Source: JAJYSO01 sp964451785
Lineage (GTDB): Bacteria; Bacteroidota; Bacteroidia; Flavobacteriales; Flavobacteriaceae
DNA length: 28,638 bases
Direction: 5' to 3'
Assembly (NCBI GenBank): GCA_964451785.1
Contig: CAYVJG010000035.1
Location: 1-28,638, forward strand
Position numbers and translations under genes: made by a program. Positions 8,222 to 16,546 of this stretch are shown piece by piece. Under the pieces are notes generated by a model that made no database searches, was not told the DNA's origin, and saw only the letters and a list, made by a program, of their open reading frames with translations. How positions within the stretch are numbered: position 1 is the stretch's first letter; each line of letters opens with the position of its first letter.

Positions 8222-11200
8222 GTGCTGGTAGCCATTATTTTATTGGTTTTACTAGTGGCTTTGCTGTTGTCTGTTCCGGCTGTTCAGACGCGATTAGCTC
8301 ATGAATTAACGGATTATCTCAACACAGAACTCGGTACAGAAATAGAAATCGATAAGCTAAGCATTACCTATGATTTTCAAGTAGAGATAAAAGATGTTTA
8401 TATTGGTGATCACCACAACGATACACTGATAACAGCAGAATCTTTAAAAACTTCGCTAATCAATATCCCCGGGCTGTTTAGTGGGGATAATATTGATTTT
8501 GGTGATGTGACAGCAGAACATTTAGTGTTTAGATTAAGACGTTATAAAGGTGATCCTAAAGATACTTTTGGAATGTTTTTGGATCGACTGAGTCAACGCC
8601 AGAAAAATAAAAACAAAAAGGGAGCTCGAGTTTTACTAACTCATCTACACATTTTTGATAGTAAGTTTAGCTTTGTTGACGAGCAGGCGCGCTATCCAAA
8701 TATCGTCAACTTAACGGATTTGAATATCGATGCCTCAAATTTTGTGATTGAGGGGAGTAATATTTCAATTGATATTAATAAGCTCAAGGCACAAGAGAGT
8801 AGAGGCTTGCAAATTGACAATCTGAGTACGCAATTTAGATTGCTGGACAACGCCATGAATTTCGATAATTTTTCGTTGAAAACGCCTCAAAGCAGCCTAG
8901 CTATGGATGTGCATTTTTCGTTTGATTACACCATGGCTGATTTTGAAAATAAGGTGCATATGGATGCTGATGTAAAACAGGCATCACTAGCAATAGCTGA
9001 TTTACACAAATTTTATTCTCCATTTGGTCAAAGAGGGCGTTTAAGTTTTGGCGGAGAGATGAGTGGCACTTTAAACGACTTGACACTCAAAGATTTTATA
9101 GTTTACGGGATGCGCCATACCACCCTAAATGGGCAGATGCATTTTGATAATATCTTTGGCGAAAAGCGATTTAAGTATGATGCTAACTTGAGTTTACTCG
9201 AAACAGATTATAAAGATTTAATCAATTTATTGCCAGGTATATTACGTGGTAAATTGCCAGAGTATCTCAAACGATTAGGGCATACCCAGCTGCAAGGACG
9301 CGTAAGTGTGACTAAAAATATGGTAAGCACTAATGCCCTTATAAAATCTAAATTAGGCCTGGCACGTGCTGATGCTATTTTGTCAGACTTACAAAATACA
9401 GGACATGAACAGTATCGCGGTAAATTGAAATTTATCAATTTTGATTTAGGACAATTATTAAACAACCCTAATGTAGGCGAAGCTAGTTTTACGTTTAATA
9501 TGACAGGAAGTGGCTTTAACACACAAAGTCTAAATTCAAATTTAGATGGCGTGTTTTCAAGCCTGCGTTTTTACGGCTATACCTATCACGATATTAGGGT
9601 AAAAGGGGTGTTGCGTACACCGGTTTTTACTGGACAATTAATTAGTAATGACCCTAATTTACAAATGCATTTTGACGGTACAGCTGATGTATCAGGACAG
9701 AAAAATAACTACGACTTTACCGCTGTTGTTGAGCACGCAGATTTGTATAGCCTGAATTTTATTAAAAAGGATACCGCTGCCGCCTTTAAAGGTAAGGTGG
9801 TTATAAACATGCATGGCCATAATGTAGATGATGTTGTGGGATCTATAGATTTAGAAAATGCTGCTTATACTAATAAAAAGGGAACTTATAAATTTAAAAC
9901 TCTAAATATCACTTCTTCTTTTGCCGGGAAAGTCAGAAAAATAACCATTAATTCACCAGATATTATTAATGGCCAGCTAGAAGGGTATTTCGTTTTAAGC
10001 CAATTGCCGGCTTTGTTTAAAAATGCCGTCGGAAATCTGTATTCTAATTACAAGCCTATTCCGATTGCTAAAAACCAGTACTTATACTTTGATGTGGCTG
10101 TGTACAACAAAGTTGTGCAGGCTTTGTTTCCAAGTATAACACTTTCGCCAAATACATTTATTCGCGGAAAAGTAAGATCGAGTAATTCAGATTTACAATT
10201 GGTGTTTAAATCACCGCAAATTTCTGTGGGTAACAATAAATTACACGATGTAGATTTACAGCTCGATAATACCAATCCCTTGTTTACTACTTATTTTGAT
10301 GTAGGCAATGTAGAGTTGGGAGCTTATAATTTGTCACGTGTTCACTTGATTAGTAAGCGAGTAAACGATACGCTGTTCGTACAGACGGAATTTAAGGGCG
10401 GTCAAGATGACAAGGACGAATTTAATCTTAACTTTTACCACACCATTAATGAGGCTAATAAATCTGTGGTTGGTATCAGAAAATCTAACTTGAGATTTAA
10501 AAATAATACCTGGACACTCAATAAAGACAAAGAAGATCAATCTTTAGTGTTTGACAATGATTTTAAATCTGTAAAATTAGACACCTTAGTCATGAGCTAT
10601 CAGGATCAAAAAATAGCCATAAGTGGATATAAACACGGCAAATGGAATAAGAAAATAGACATCGATTTTGATAATGTTGATTTACAAAAAGTCACCCCAT
10701 CTATAGAAAATCTTAACCTTGCCGGAATACTTAATGGAGAATTGAAAGTTGAACAACGCCAAGGGATTTATTACCCACTTTCAAATTTGCAAATACATAA
10801 TTTTGCGATTAATGCCATAGATTACGGAGAACTCAATTTAAATATACTTGGCAACAGATCCTTAACCTCTTATACGGTTAATGCTAATATTGTAGGGGCT
10901 AACAGTGATTATTTCTTGGTTTACGGCGATATTACATTAGGCGGCAATGATCCAAAGATTGATGCTTATGCAGTGCTGGGTGACTTTAACATAGGATTGC
11001 TCAATGCTTTTGGCAAAAATGTAATTTCGGATGTGAGAGGATCAGCCACCGGATATGCGCATATCGGAGGATCTTATAGATTACCTTCAATAGATGGTGA
11101 ATTACTTTTAAATGAAGCAGGTTTAAAAATACCATACCTCAATGTAGATATGGCTTTTGAAAAAAACGCTGTAGTTAAACTGTCTCAACAAGAATTTTAT

Positions 11201-12625
11201 TTTGATCATGTCAACTTTGAAGATACAAAATACCATACCAAAGGTGTTATTGACGGCACCATAGCGCATCACAATTTTAAAAATTGGCGGATGAATTTAG
11301 ATCTGCAAGCCCCTGATCGCTTACTTGTTTTAGATACTGATTATACCGATGAATCGCTGTATTACGGCACAGCTTTTATCAGCGGTGATGCGCATATTGC
11401 TGGCCCGTTTAACGAATTAGTGATTGATGTTACGGCCACTTCTGAAAAAGGAACGGTGTTTAAAATCCCGTTGAGTGATGCAGAAACAATAGGCAATAAT
11501 TCCTACATCTACTTCTTGTCTCCAGAAGATAAAGAAGCACGTAAAGAAGGTAAGGATATTGTGTTTAAGCAACTTAAAGGCTTAGAAATGAACTTTGATC
11601 TCGATGTGACTGATGATGCTGATATTGAGATTGTAGTTGATGAAGAAAGCGGCAGTACCTTGCGTGGACGTGGAGCCGGAACTTTATTGATGGAAATCAA
11701 TACCAATGGTAAATTTAACATGTGGGGCGATTTTGTGGTCTATCACGGCACCTACGATTTTAAATACGCCGGATTGATAGAAAAACAATTTGAAGTAGTG
11801 CCGGGCGGAAACATCACCTGGGATGGCAGTCCGATTAGGGCAAATCTCAATATTAGGGCACTTTATCAAACTCAGGCTAATCCAGCTAGTTTACTTGAAA
11901 ATCCGACGATTAACCGCAGTATTCCTGTCAATGTTTACATCGATTTAAGCGGTTTATTGACCAATGTAGATATTACCTTTGAGTTAGAATACCCTAACTT
12001 ATCTTCTATGGTTAAATCGGAACTGGAGTACCGTATTAGTGACCGTAAAAACACCGAAATTCAAGCGTTGTCGCTAATTACACAAGGCAGTTTTTACAGC
12101 ACCATTACCCCTGGGCGTACGGCACATCCTGAAAACTTGCTTTACGAACGTGCTGCCGGTCTTTTTAACGATATTTTTTCGGGCGCCGATGACAAGTTTA
12201 AAGTTGGTGTTAACTATACAAAAGGGAATAGGGCACCAGATCAGGAAATTTCAGATCGCGTGGGCGTTACTCTGTCTACCAATGTCAGTGATCGCATTTT
12301 GATTAACGGACGTGTAGGTGTGCCTATAGGCGGGTTAACGCGATCAGTAGTGGTGGGCAATGTCGAAATAGAATTCTTATTAAACGAAGAAGGAAGTCTG
12401 CGTGCCAAAGTGTTTAACCGTGAAAGCGATATTCAGTATATAGGTGAAGAGTTGGGCTATACACAAGGCGTAGGGATTAGCTATTCAGTAGATTTTGATA
12501 CCTTTAAAGAATTGATACAAAAAATTCTGAATAAAGATCTTAAGCCTTCACAAGTAGCTCAAGAACTTAAAACAGAAGAGGAAACTTCTCTTGTCCCTGA
12601 CTATATAAAATTCCCTGGAGAATAA
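8222..12625 (+). CDS. tamB: TamB-family envelope translocation/assembly protein
   Basis: A 1467-aa AsmA/TamB-type protein with one N-terminal membrane anchor (hydrophobic run over the first 20 residues) and a long periplasmic beta-rich body. The last 450-500 residues carry the TamB (DUF490) domain. Recognisable parts are SEKGTVFKIPLSD (about residue 1070), the acidic DVTDDADIEIVVDEESG, LRGRGAG, and the GxYDFKYAGLIEKQFEV...GGNITWDG block (about 1175-1205). In Bacteroidota it is proposed to bridge the inner membrane and a TamA/TamL-like outer-membrane partner, or to carry lipid. GTG at 8222 is the first standard start. However, the open frame continues upstream to a stop at 8177-8179, and the extra residues (IKKVLNILKK) look like the usual N-terminus, so ATT at 8192 or CTG at 8189 may be the true start. 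Confidence 0.92.
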   Translation: MLVAIILLVLLVALLLSVPAVQTRLAHELTDYLNTELGTEIEIDKLSITYDFQVEIKDVYIGDHHNDTLITAESLKTSLINIPGLFSGDNIDFGDVTAEHLVFRLRRYKGDPKDTFGMFLDRLSQRQKNKNKKGARVLLTHLHIFDSKFSFVDEQARYPNIVNLTDLNIDASNFVIEGSNISIDINKLKAQESRGLQIDNLSTQFRLLDNAMNFDNFSLKTPQSSLAMDVHFSFDYTMADFENKVHMDADVKQASLAIADLHKFYSPFGQRGRLSFGGEMSGTLNDLTLKDFIVYGMRHTTLNGQMHFDNIFGEKRFKYDANLSLLETDYKDLINLLPGILRGKLPEYLKRLGHTQLQGRVSVTKNMVSTNALIKSKLGLARADAILSDLQNTGHEQYRGKLKFINFDLGQLLNNPNVGEASFTFNMTGSGFNTQSLNSNLDGVFSSLRFYGYTYHDIRVKGVLRTPVFTGQLISNDPNLQMHFDGTADVSGQKNNYDFTAVVEHADLYSLNFIKKDTAAAFKGKVVINMHGHNVDDVVGSIDLENAAYTNKKGTYKFKTLNITSSFAGKVRKITINSPDIINGQLEGYFVLSQLPALFKNAVGNLYSNYKPIPIAKNQYLYFDVAVYNKVVQALFPSITLSPNTFIRGKVRSSNSDLQLVFKSPQISVGNNKLHDVDLQLDNTNPLFTTYFDVGNVELGAYNLSRVHLISKRVNDTLFVQTEFKGGQDDKDEFNLNFYHTINEANKSVVGIRKSNLRFKNNTWTLNKDKEDQSLVFDNDFKSVKLDTLVMSYQDQKIAISGYKHGKWNKKIDIDFDNVDLQKVTPSIENLNLAGILNGELKVEQRQGIYYPLSNLQIHNFAINAIDYGELNLNILGNRSLTSYTVNANIVGANSDYFLVYGDITLGGNDPKIDAYAVLGDFNIGLLNAFGKNVISDVRGSATGYAHIGGSYRLPSIDGELLLNEAGLKIPYLNVDMAFEKNAVVKLSQQEFYFDHVNFEDTKYHTKGVIDGTIAHHNFKNWRMNLDLQAPDRLLVLDTDYTDESLYYGTAFISGDAHIAGPFNELVIDVTATSEKGTVFKIPLSDAETIGNNSYIYFLSPEDKEARKEGKDIVFKQLKGLEMNFDLDVTDDADIEIVVDEESGSTLRGRGAGTLLMEINTNGKFNMWGDFVVYHGTYDFKYAGLIEKQFEVVPGGNITWDGSPIRANLNIRALYQTQANPASLLENPTINRSIPVNVYIDLSGLLTNVDITFELEYPNLSSMVKSELEYRISDRKNTEIQALSLITQGSFYSTITPGRTAHPENLLYERAAGLFNDIFSGADDKFKVGVNYTKGNRAPDQEISDRVGVTLSTNVSDRILINGRVGVPIGGLTRSVVVGNVEIEFLLNEEGSLRAKVFNRESDIQYIGEELGYTQGVGISYSVDFDTFKELIQKILNKDLKPSQVAQELKTEEETSLVPDYIKFPGE

Positions 12626-12647
12626 CTACTCACAAAGTATAATGCAT

Positions 12648-12680
12648 AAAAAAAACAGGTTTTAAGTAACCTGTTTTTTT
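12648..12680. terminator. Bidirectional terminator between tamB and ridA
   Basis: 'aacaggtt' (12654-12661) pairs with 'aacctgtt' (12668-12675) around a 6-base loop. It is flanked by an A-run on the left and a run of seven T on the right, so it can serve both convergent genes. Confidence 0.88.
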
Positions 12681-12703
12681 ATCTGAGTGAGTTGTTGTGT
12701 CTA

Positions 12704-13084
12704 TTATTTAATGGCGATAGCGCTAATCTCAACATTGACATCTTTGGGTAAGCGTGCCACTTGTACCGTTTCTCTAGCAGGAGCATTAGCTTCGTCAAAA
12801 TAAGCGCCGTAGAGGGTGTTGATTTGCGCAAAATTATTCATGTCGCTGATAAAAATAGAGGTTTTTACGACATTCGAAAAGTCCATTTCGGCTGTTTTTA
12901 AAATGGCTTCTAAATTGTGCATGACGCGATTAGTTTCTGTCTCTAGGTCAGCAGTTTCAAGTTCTCCAGATTCAGGATTTAAGGCAATTTGACCGGAAAT
13001 GTAAAGTGTATTGCCGTGTAATACCGCTTGATTATATGGTCCAATAGGAGCCGGAGCTTGCGGTGAAGTGATGATTTTTTTCAT
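12704..13084 (-). CDS. ridA: RidA family enamine/imine deaminase
   Basis: A 126-aa YjgF/YER057c/UK114-family protein. RidA hydrolyses reactive enamine/imine intermediates such as 2-aminoacrylate, made by PLP enzymes, and protects metabolism. Visible features are APAPIGPYNQA near the N-terminus (Y17), LYISGQIALNP, the active-site arginine in APARETVQV (R104) and the terminal NVEISAIA with E119. Length is standard. The ATG lies one base from a 130-bp repeated element, so its 5' untranslated region and promoter must lie in or beyond that element. Confidence 0.95.
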   Translation of the reverse strand: MKKIITSPQAPAPIGPYNQAVLHGNTLYISGQIALNPESGELETADLETETNRVMHNLEAILKTAEMDFSNVVKTSIFISDMNNFAQINTLYGAYFDEANAPARETVQVARLPKDVNVEISAIAIK

Positions 13085-13085
13085 G

Positions 13086-13215
13086 TTATACCAGTTAGAA
13101 TTATTTTTTAGTCCGATTTAGAATATTTTTTATGGTATAATACCGTGGGTAACAAATTAATAGTACAATGAGACTGCTGTCGAAATTGGACTATTTAATT
13201 TATCCATACGGTATT
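13086..13215. repeat. 130-bp MITE-like repeat, copy A
   Basis: This stretch matches 25934-26064 at roughly 85-90% identity by eye, from 'ttataccagttagaatta' to 'ccatacggtatt'. Its ends are imperfect inverted repeats: ATACC followed about 20 bases later by TAGTCCGATTT at the left, and the complement of AATACC...TAGTCCAATTT at the right. Additional internal arms are TTATACC/GGTATAA. No transposase is encoded. It ends one base before the ridA start codon. Confidence 0.8.
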
Positions 13216-13389
13216 GCATAAATTTATAAGGCAATGTACAAACAAAAACTAAATACGCTATAAGGCATCGTGAAAATCTGCAGACTTTTTGGCAAATGTG
13301 ATTAGGGGGCGTAAAAGAAAATTAGCTCTATGCTGTTTTGAGTGGGTAAATAAAATCAATTCTTATTTTAAAACTTGTCAGTAATAAAA

Positions 13390-13474
13390 AGTCCAAAGGA
13401 CTTTAATAGCTAAAACCGTAGGCAAAGCCTACGGGGAATAACAGACTACACACCTAACAACCCTGAAAGGGTTG
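13390..13474. repeat. Cluster of three short-loop hairpins (REP-like)
   Basis: Three perfect hairpins with 3-base loops follow one another: agtcc-aaa-ggact (13390-13402), ccgtaggc-aaa-gcctacgg (13416-13434) and caaccct-gaa-agggttg (13458-13474). The second and third resemble REP-like sequences scattered between genes in Bacteroidota, which in some genomes are associated with RAYT (TnpA-REP) transposases. No such transposase is in this window. Confidence 0.7.
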
Positions 13475-13628
13475 AATAGTGAAAGAAAGGTTTTTACTCA
13501 AGATATTCCATATAAAGACACTTCACTAATTAGGGCTTACTTTATTGTGTAAAATCGAAATTTTGGTTACCCACTATATTTAGCATAGAGCCAGAAAATT
13601 GAAGTTATCACAAAACAATTTACGCCTC

Positions 13629-13661
13629 AAAAGCCCTGAGCATTAAAAAGGTTGAGGGTTT
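13629..13661 (-). terminator. Weak hairpin after lptD
   Basis: 'aagccctgag' and 'ttgagggttt' form an imperfect stem 29 bp beyond the lptD stop. On the minus strand it ends in 'cttttg'. The stem has mismatches and the T-run is short, so it is only a candidate. Confidence 0.3.
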
Positions 13662-13689
13662 AAATAGGGAATTTGTAAGTAGTAAGTGC

Positions 13690-16413
13690 TTACAGACGAC
13701 GATCTCTAGCGCGACGTTTGTCATATTTAATAGAGCTCAAGATACTCGATTTAATACCGATGAAGAAATACCATGATTCGCGTACACCAAATGGCGTCCA
13801 GTTAAAACTCATGCGCCAGCTTTTTAAATCGCGTTCAAAACGGAGTTGAGTGTAGGTAAACCCATGATTTTTGATATCGTAACCTGAAGATACCCCAACG
13901 CGCCAGTTTGGTGATAATTCAGCATCTGCAGAAAACATAATGGAATGTGATGAAATTTCATTTTCGCGACGCAGGTTATTGTAGGTCATGGTATAAGCAA
14001 TATTCAAATTCCATGGAATTTTATAGTGATAGCGCTCAGTTTTATTCTCTTTAGGCTTGTCATCTTCTTTATCTTGCTCTCCAAAGGTGCCGTCATTATT
14101 CATCGATTGCCCAAAAAGATCATCTGCACGCCCACCATTTCTGTAGGTTTCACTGTCATAATCTTTATCTTCGTCTTTCTTTTTGTCCTTTTGAAAATCT
14201 TTATTTGAAAACGAATAGCTAAAACTCAAATTGGCGCGTGTTAATCTAAATAGACTTCCACCGTTTTCAATATTGAGTTTATTGATGCGTTGATTATTGT
14301 TGTTTAAAGCATATGGATCTAAAGCACCGTTGAAATTTAAGTTTAACTTATCTTGAATAATAGGTAGTGTTCCACCAAAGGTTACCGGACGTAAATTTAG
14401 AGAGTCAGCAGCAAAATTATAAGCCGTGCTAAAACGTAAATTAGACAGCAATTTACGTTTTTTAGGTTCAGCATCTACAGAGTCTTTGGATCTGATTTTA
14501 GCCTCAAAATCGTTAGTTAAGGAGAAGCCAATGCTACTGGAGAAGTTTTTGTTTGGCGCCCCAAAGAGCGTGTTTTGAAAACGTGAATATTCAACTACTT
14601 CAGCCGGGGCACCTGAGGTGGCAGGAATGAGATAGGTGTCGTAAAACTTATCAAATGACGGCGAAATGGAGTAGGTGACAGAAGGTTTCATAACATGGCG
14701 AATGGCCTGTATTTTGCTGTCTTCTTTAAATTTGAAAATCCCGTAAATAGTGGTTCCTAAGCTCGCATTAAAATTGTATGTGCGGTAACTGTCAAACCCG
14801 CGCACCGTGTCAACGACAGTTTCTTCTAAATCTGTATCATAAGTTTGTCCGTAGGTGTTAAAGACCCATGTTTCTTCATAATTAGCCCCTGCACTGACAC
14901 TAAAGTATTTAAATAACTTAAAGTTGGTGCTGATAGGGATAGTGTGCTTAAACCCTGTTTTAGCTGTACTAAACATCTCAGGACTAAAAAACAAAGAATC
15001 GGTTGTGTGATAACGGTTTTCGCCGCGCACATCATATCTGAAATTGATGTTTTCAATCAGCCCTTTTTTGATTCCATTTTTAGGAGCGAATGGATATATC
15101 CTTGAAATACTAGCATTCAAGGTTGGCAGGGTCATGTTGATTTCTTGGGTGTTTGTGTTTTGATTATGTGTAGCGGTAACACTAAATCTGAATTCAGGTT
15201 CGCCAGGGAAAGTTTTAGAATAGGAAACCGATGAACTCAAGTTGTTATTTAAAAAGTTACCCGAGTTATTTTCATTAATACTTTCGCGATAGTATTTACT
15301 ACTCCCCAAGTTTACACTAGCCGAAAAGCGCGAATTAGGGTTGGCTTTTGAATCTTGTTGGTGGTGCCAGCGGATATTGTAAATGGAGCTTTCCGAAAAA
15401 TCAGGAAAGCCGCGCTCACTGGTCAAGAGCTTTTCATAGCGAAATACCAGATTACCACTAAATTTATAGCGCTTTGCATAACTTGATTCCAGACGTAATC
15501 CATAGCTACCATTGCTGTAATAATCACCTAAAACAGCTAAATCGACATAATCATTGATGGCAAAGTAATACCCTCCATTTTGCAAGGAATACCCGCGATC
15601 GTTATCGTTGCCAATTGAAGGAATAATAAATCCGGAATGCTGCGTTTCAGTCATTGGGAAATATCCAAACGGAAGCCCTAAAGGCGTAGGCACATCAGCG
15701 ATGTACATATTGACTAGCCCTGAAACTACTTTTTTGCCGGGAACAAATTTAACCTTGCGCGCATAAAAGTAATACTCCGGATTGTCAATGTCTTGAGAGG
15801 TGGTAAACTTTACATTTTGCATAAAGTAAACCGAGTCGTTATACCGCTTGGTAGTTTCTGCTTTTATTTTAAATTCACCTTGCTCAGTAGAAGTGTTGTG
15901 CACCAGCGCGCGTTCTGTTTCAATATTATAGCGAATACTGTCAGCTGTAACCGTGCGATTACCTTGGGTAAAAACAGGGAGTTGCGTGTAAACTCCGGCT
16001 GAATCTTTTATGCCGTAAGCATAAACTTCACTGTTTTTATTATCTAAGATAATTCGTCCTGCTTTAAGAGACATATCACCATATTCTATTTGGGCTTGAT
16101 TGTAGAGGTAAACCTTTTGATGAATTAAGTCGTTTTTAATTCGAGTGGCCGCAGACTGAGTGATGTTGTATTCTAATAAGCCTTTTTTTTGTGTAGAATC
16201 AACTTGTGTAGAATCTTTTTTGATAGAATCTTTTTTGATAGAATCTTGCGGCACTAAATTAGGAATAGAATCGTTATCTGCAGAGAGACTGTCAATCACT
16301 GCAGGAATATGAATAGCAGTAGTTGCTGTATCTATGTCTTGAGCTGAAGCCTTTTTAAATGTAAAAAGAGCTACACTACAAAATAAAAGTATGTATAGTT
16401 TGTTTGTTTGCAA
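13690..16413 (-). CDS. lptD: LPS-assembly outer-membrane protein LptD (Bacteroidota type)
   Basis: An outer-membrane barrel protein expected to insert lipopolysaccharide into the outer leaflet with LptE. After a signal peptide ending KKASAQ and a low-complexity linker of repeated KKDS/DST units (visible as 15-bp DNA repeats near 16205-16245), an OstA/LptA-like N-terminal domain appears (YNITQSAATRIKNDL..., QAQIEYGDMSLKAGRI). The rest is a beta-rich barrel with motifs such as PTPLGLPFGYFPMTE. The open frame begins with TTG at 16479 (929 codons). I prefer the TTG at 16411-16413, 22 codons in: it gives a cleaner signal peptide (MQTNKLYILLF...) and lies downstream of a -7 box (16458-16465) that the longer form would contain. 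Confidence 0.88.
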   Translation of the reverse strand: MQTNKLYILLFCSVALFTFKKASAQDIDTATTAIHIPAVIDSLSADNDSIPNLVPQDSIKKDSIKKDSTQVDSTQKKGLLEYNITQSAATRIKNDLIHQKVYLYNQAQIEYGDMSLKAGRIILDNKNSEVYAYGIKDSAGVYTQLPVFTQGNRTVTADSIRYNIETERALVHNTSTEQGEFKIKAETTKRYNDSVYFMQNVKFTTSQDIDNPEYYFYARKVKFVPGKKVVSGLVNMYIADVPTPLGLPFGYFPMTETQHSGFIIPSIGNDNDRGYSLQNGGYYFAINDYVDLAVLGDYYSNGSYGLRLESSYAKRYKFSGNLVFRYEKLLTSERGFPDFSESSIYNIRWHHQQDSKANPNSRFSASVNLGSSKYYRESINENNSGNFLNNNLSSSVSYSKTFPGEPEFRFSVTATHNQNTNTQEINMTLPTLNASISRIYPFAPKNGIKKGLIENINFRYDVRGENRYHTTDSLFFSPEMFSTAKTGFKHTIPISTNFKLFKYFSVSAGANYEETWVFNTYGQTYDTDLEETVVDTVRGFDSYRTYNFNASLGTTIYGIFKFKEDSKIQAIRHVMKPSVTYSISPSFDKFYDTYLIPATSGAPAEVVEYSRFQNTLFGAPNKNFSSSIGFSLTNDFEAKIRSKDSVDAEPKKRKLLSNLRFSTAYNFAADSLNLRPVTFGGTLPIIQDKLNLNFNGALDPYALNNNNQRINKLNIENGGSLFRLTRANLSFSYSFSNKDFQKDKKKDEDKDYDSETYRNGGRADDLFGQSMNNDGTFGEQDKEDDKPKENKTERYHYKIPWNLNIAYTMTYNNLRRENEISSHSIMFSADAELSPNWRVGVSSGYDIKNHGFTYTQLRFERDLKSWRMSFNWTPFGVRESWYFFIGIKSSILSSIKYDKRRARDRRL

Positions 16414-16457
16414 GATTGAGAATACTATTTTTGTAATATGGCTCGCTTTTTGAATGC

Positions 16458-16465
16458 CAAAATTA
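16458..16465 (-). promoter_or_regulatory. Candidate -7 box for lptD (TAATTTTG)
   Basis: Minus-strand match to TAnnTTTG, inside the longest open frame of lptD. If used, the transcript starts near 16451 and the first usable start codon is TTG at 16411-16413. No -33 TTG at standard spacing was found. Confidence 0.45.
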
Positions 16466-16546
16466 CGGAATATTTTCAAAGTCAGTTCTAGAATTGACTA
16501 AAAAGACTTCATATTTAATCTATAATATTTCTTAAATATAAAATTA

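Larger units (their letters stand above)
13216..13689. other. Gene-free spacer between ridA and lptD
   Basis: No coding frame of credible length or composition is visible here. Content includes the three short-loop hairpins at 13390-13474 and 'gttacccac' (13566-13574). The latter is the exact complement of 'gtgggtaac' (13145-13153) inside repeat copy A and may be a scrap of a second, inverted copy or chance. A weak hairpin lies just after lptD. The rest is unremarkable AT-rich sequence. Confidence 0.6.

Noticed and set aside
13416..13474. CRISPR array
   Set aside because: The palindromic units differ in sequence and spacing, there are no repeated direct units with spacers, and no cas genes are in the window.
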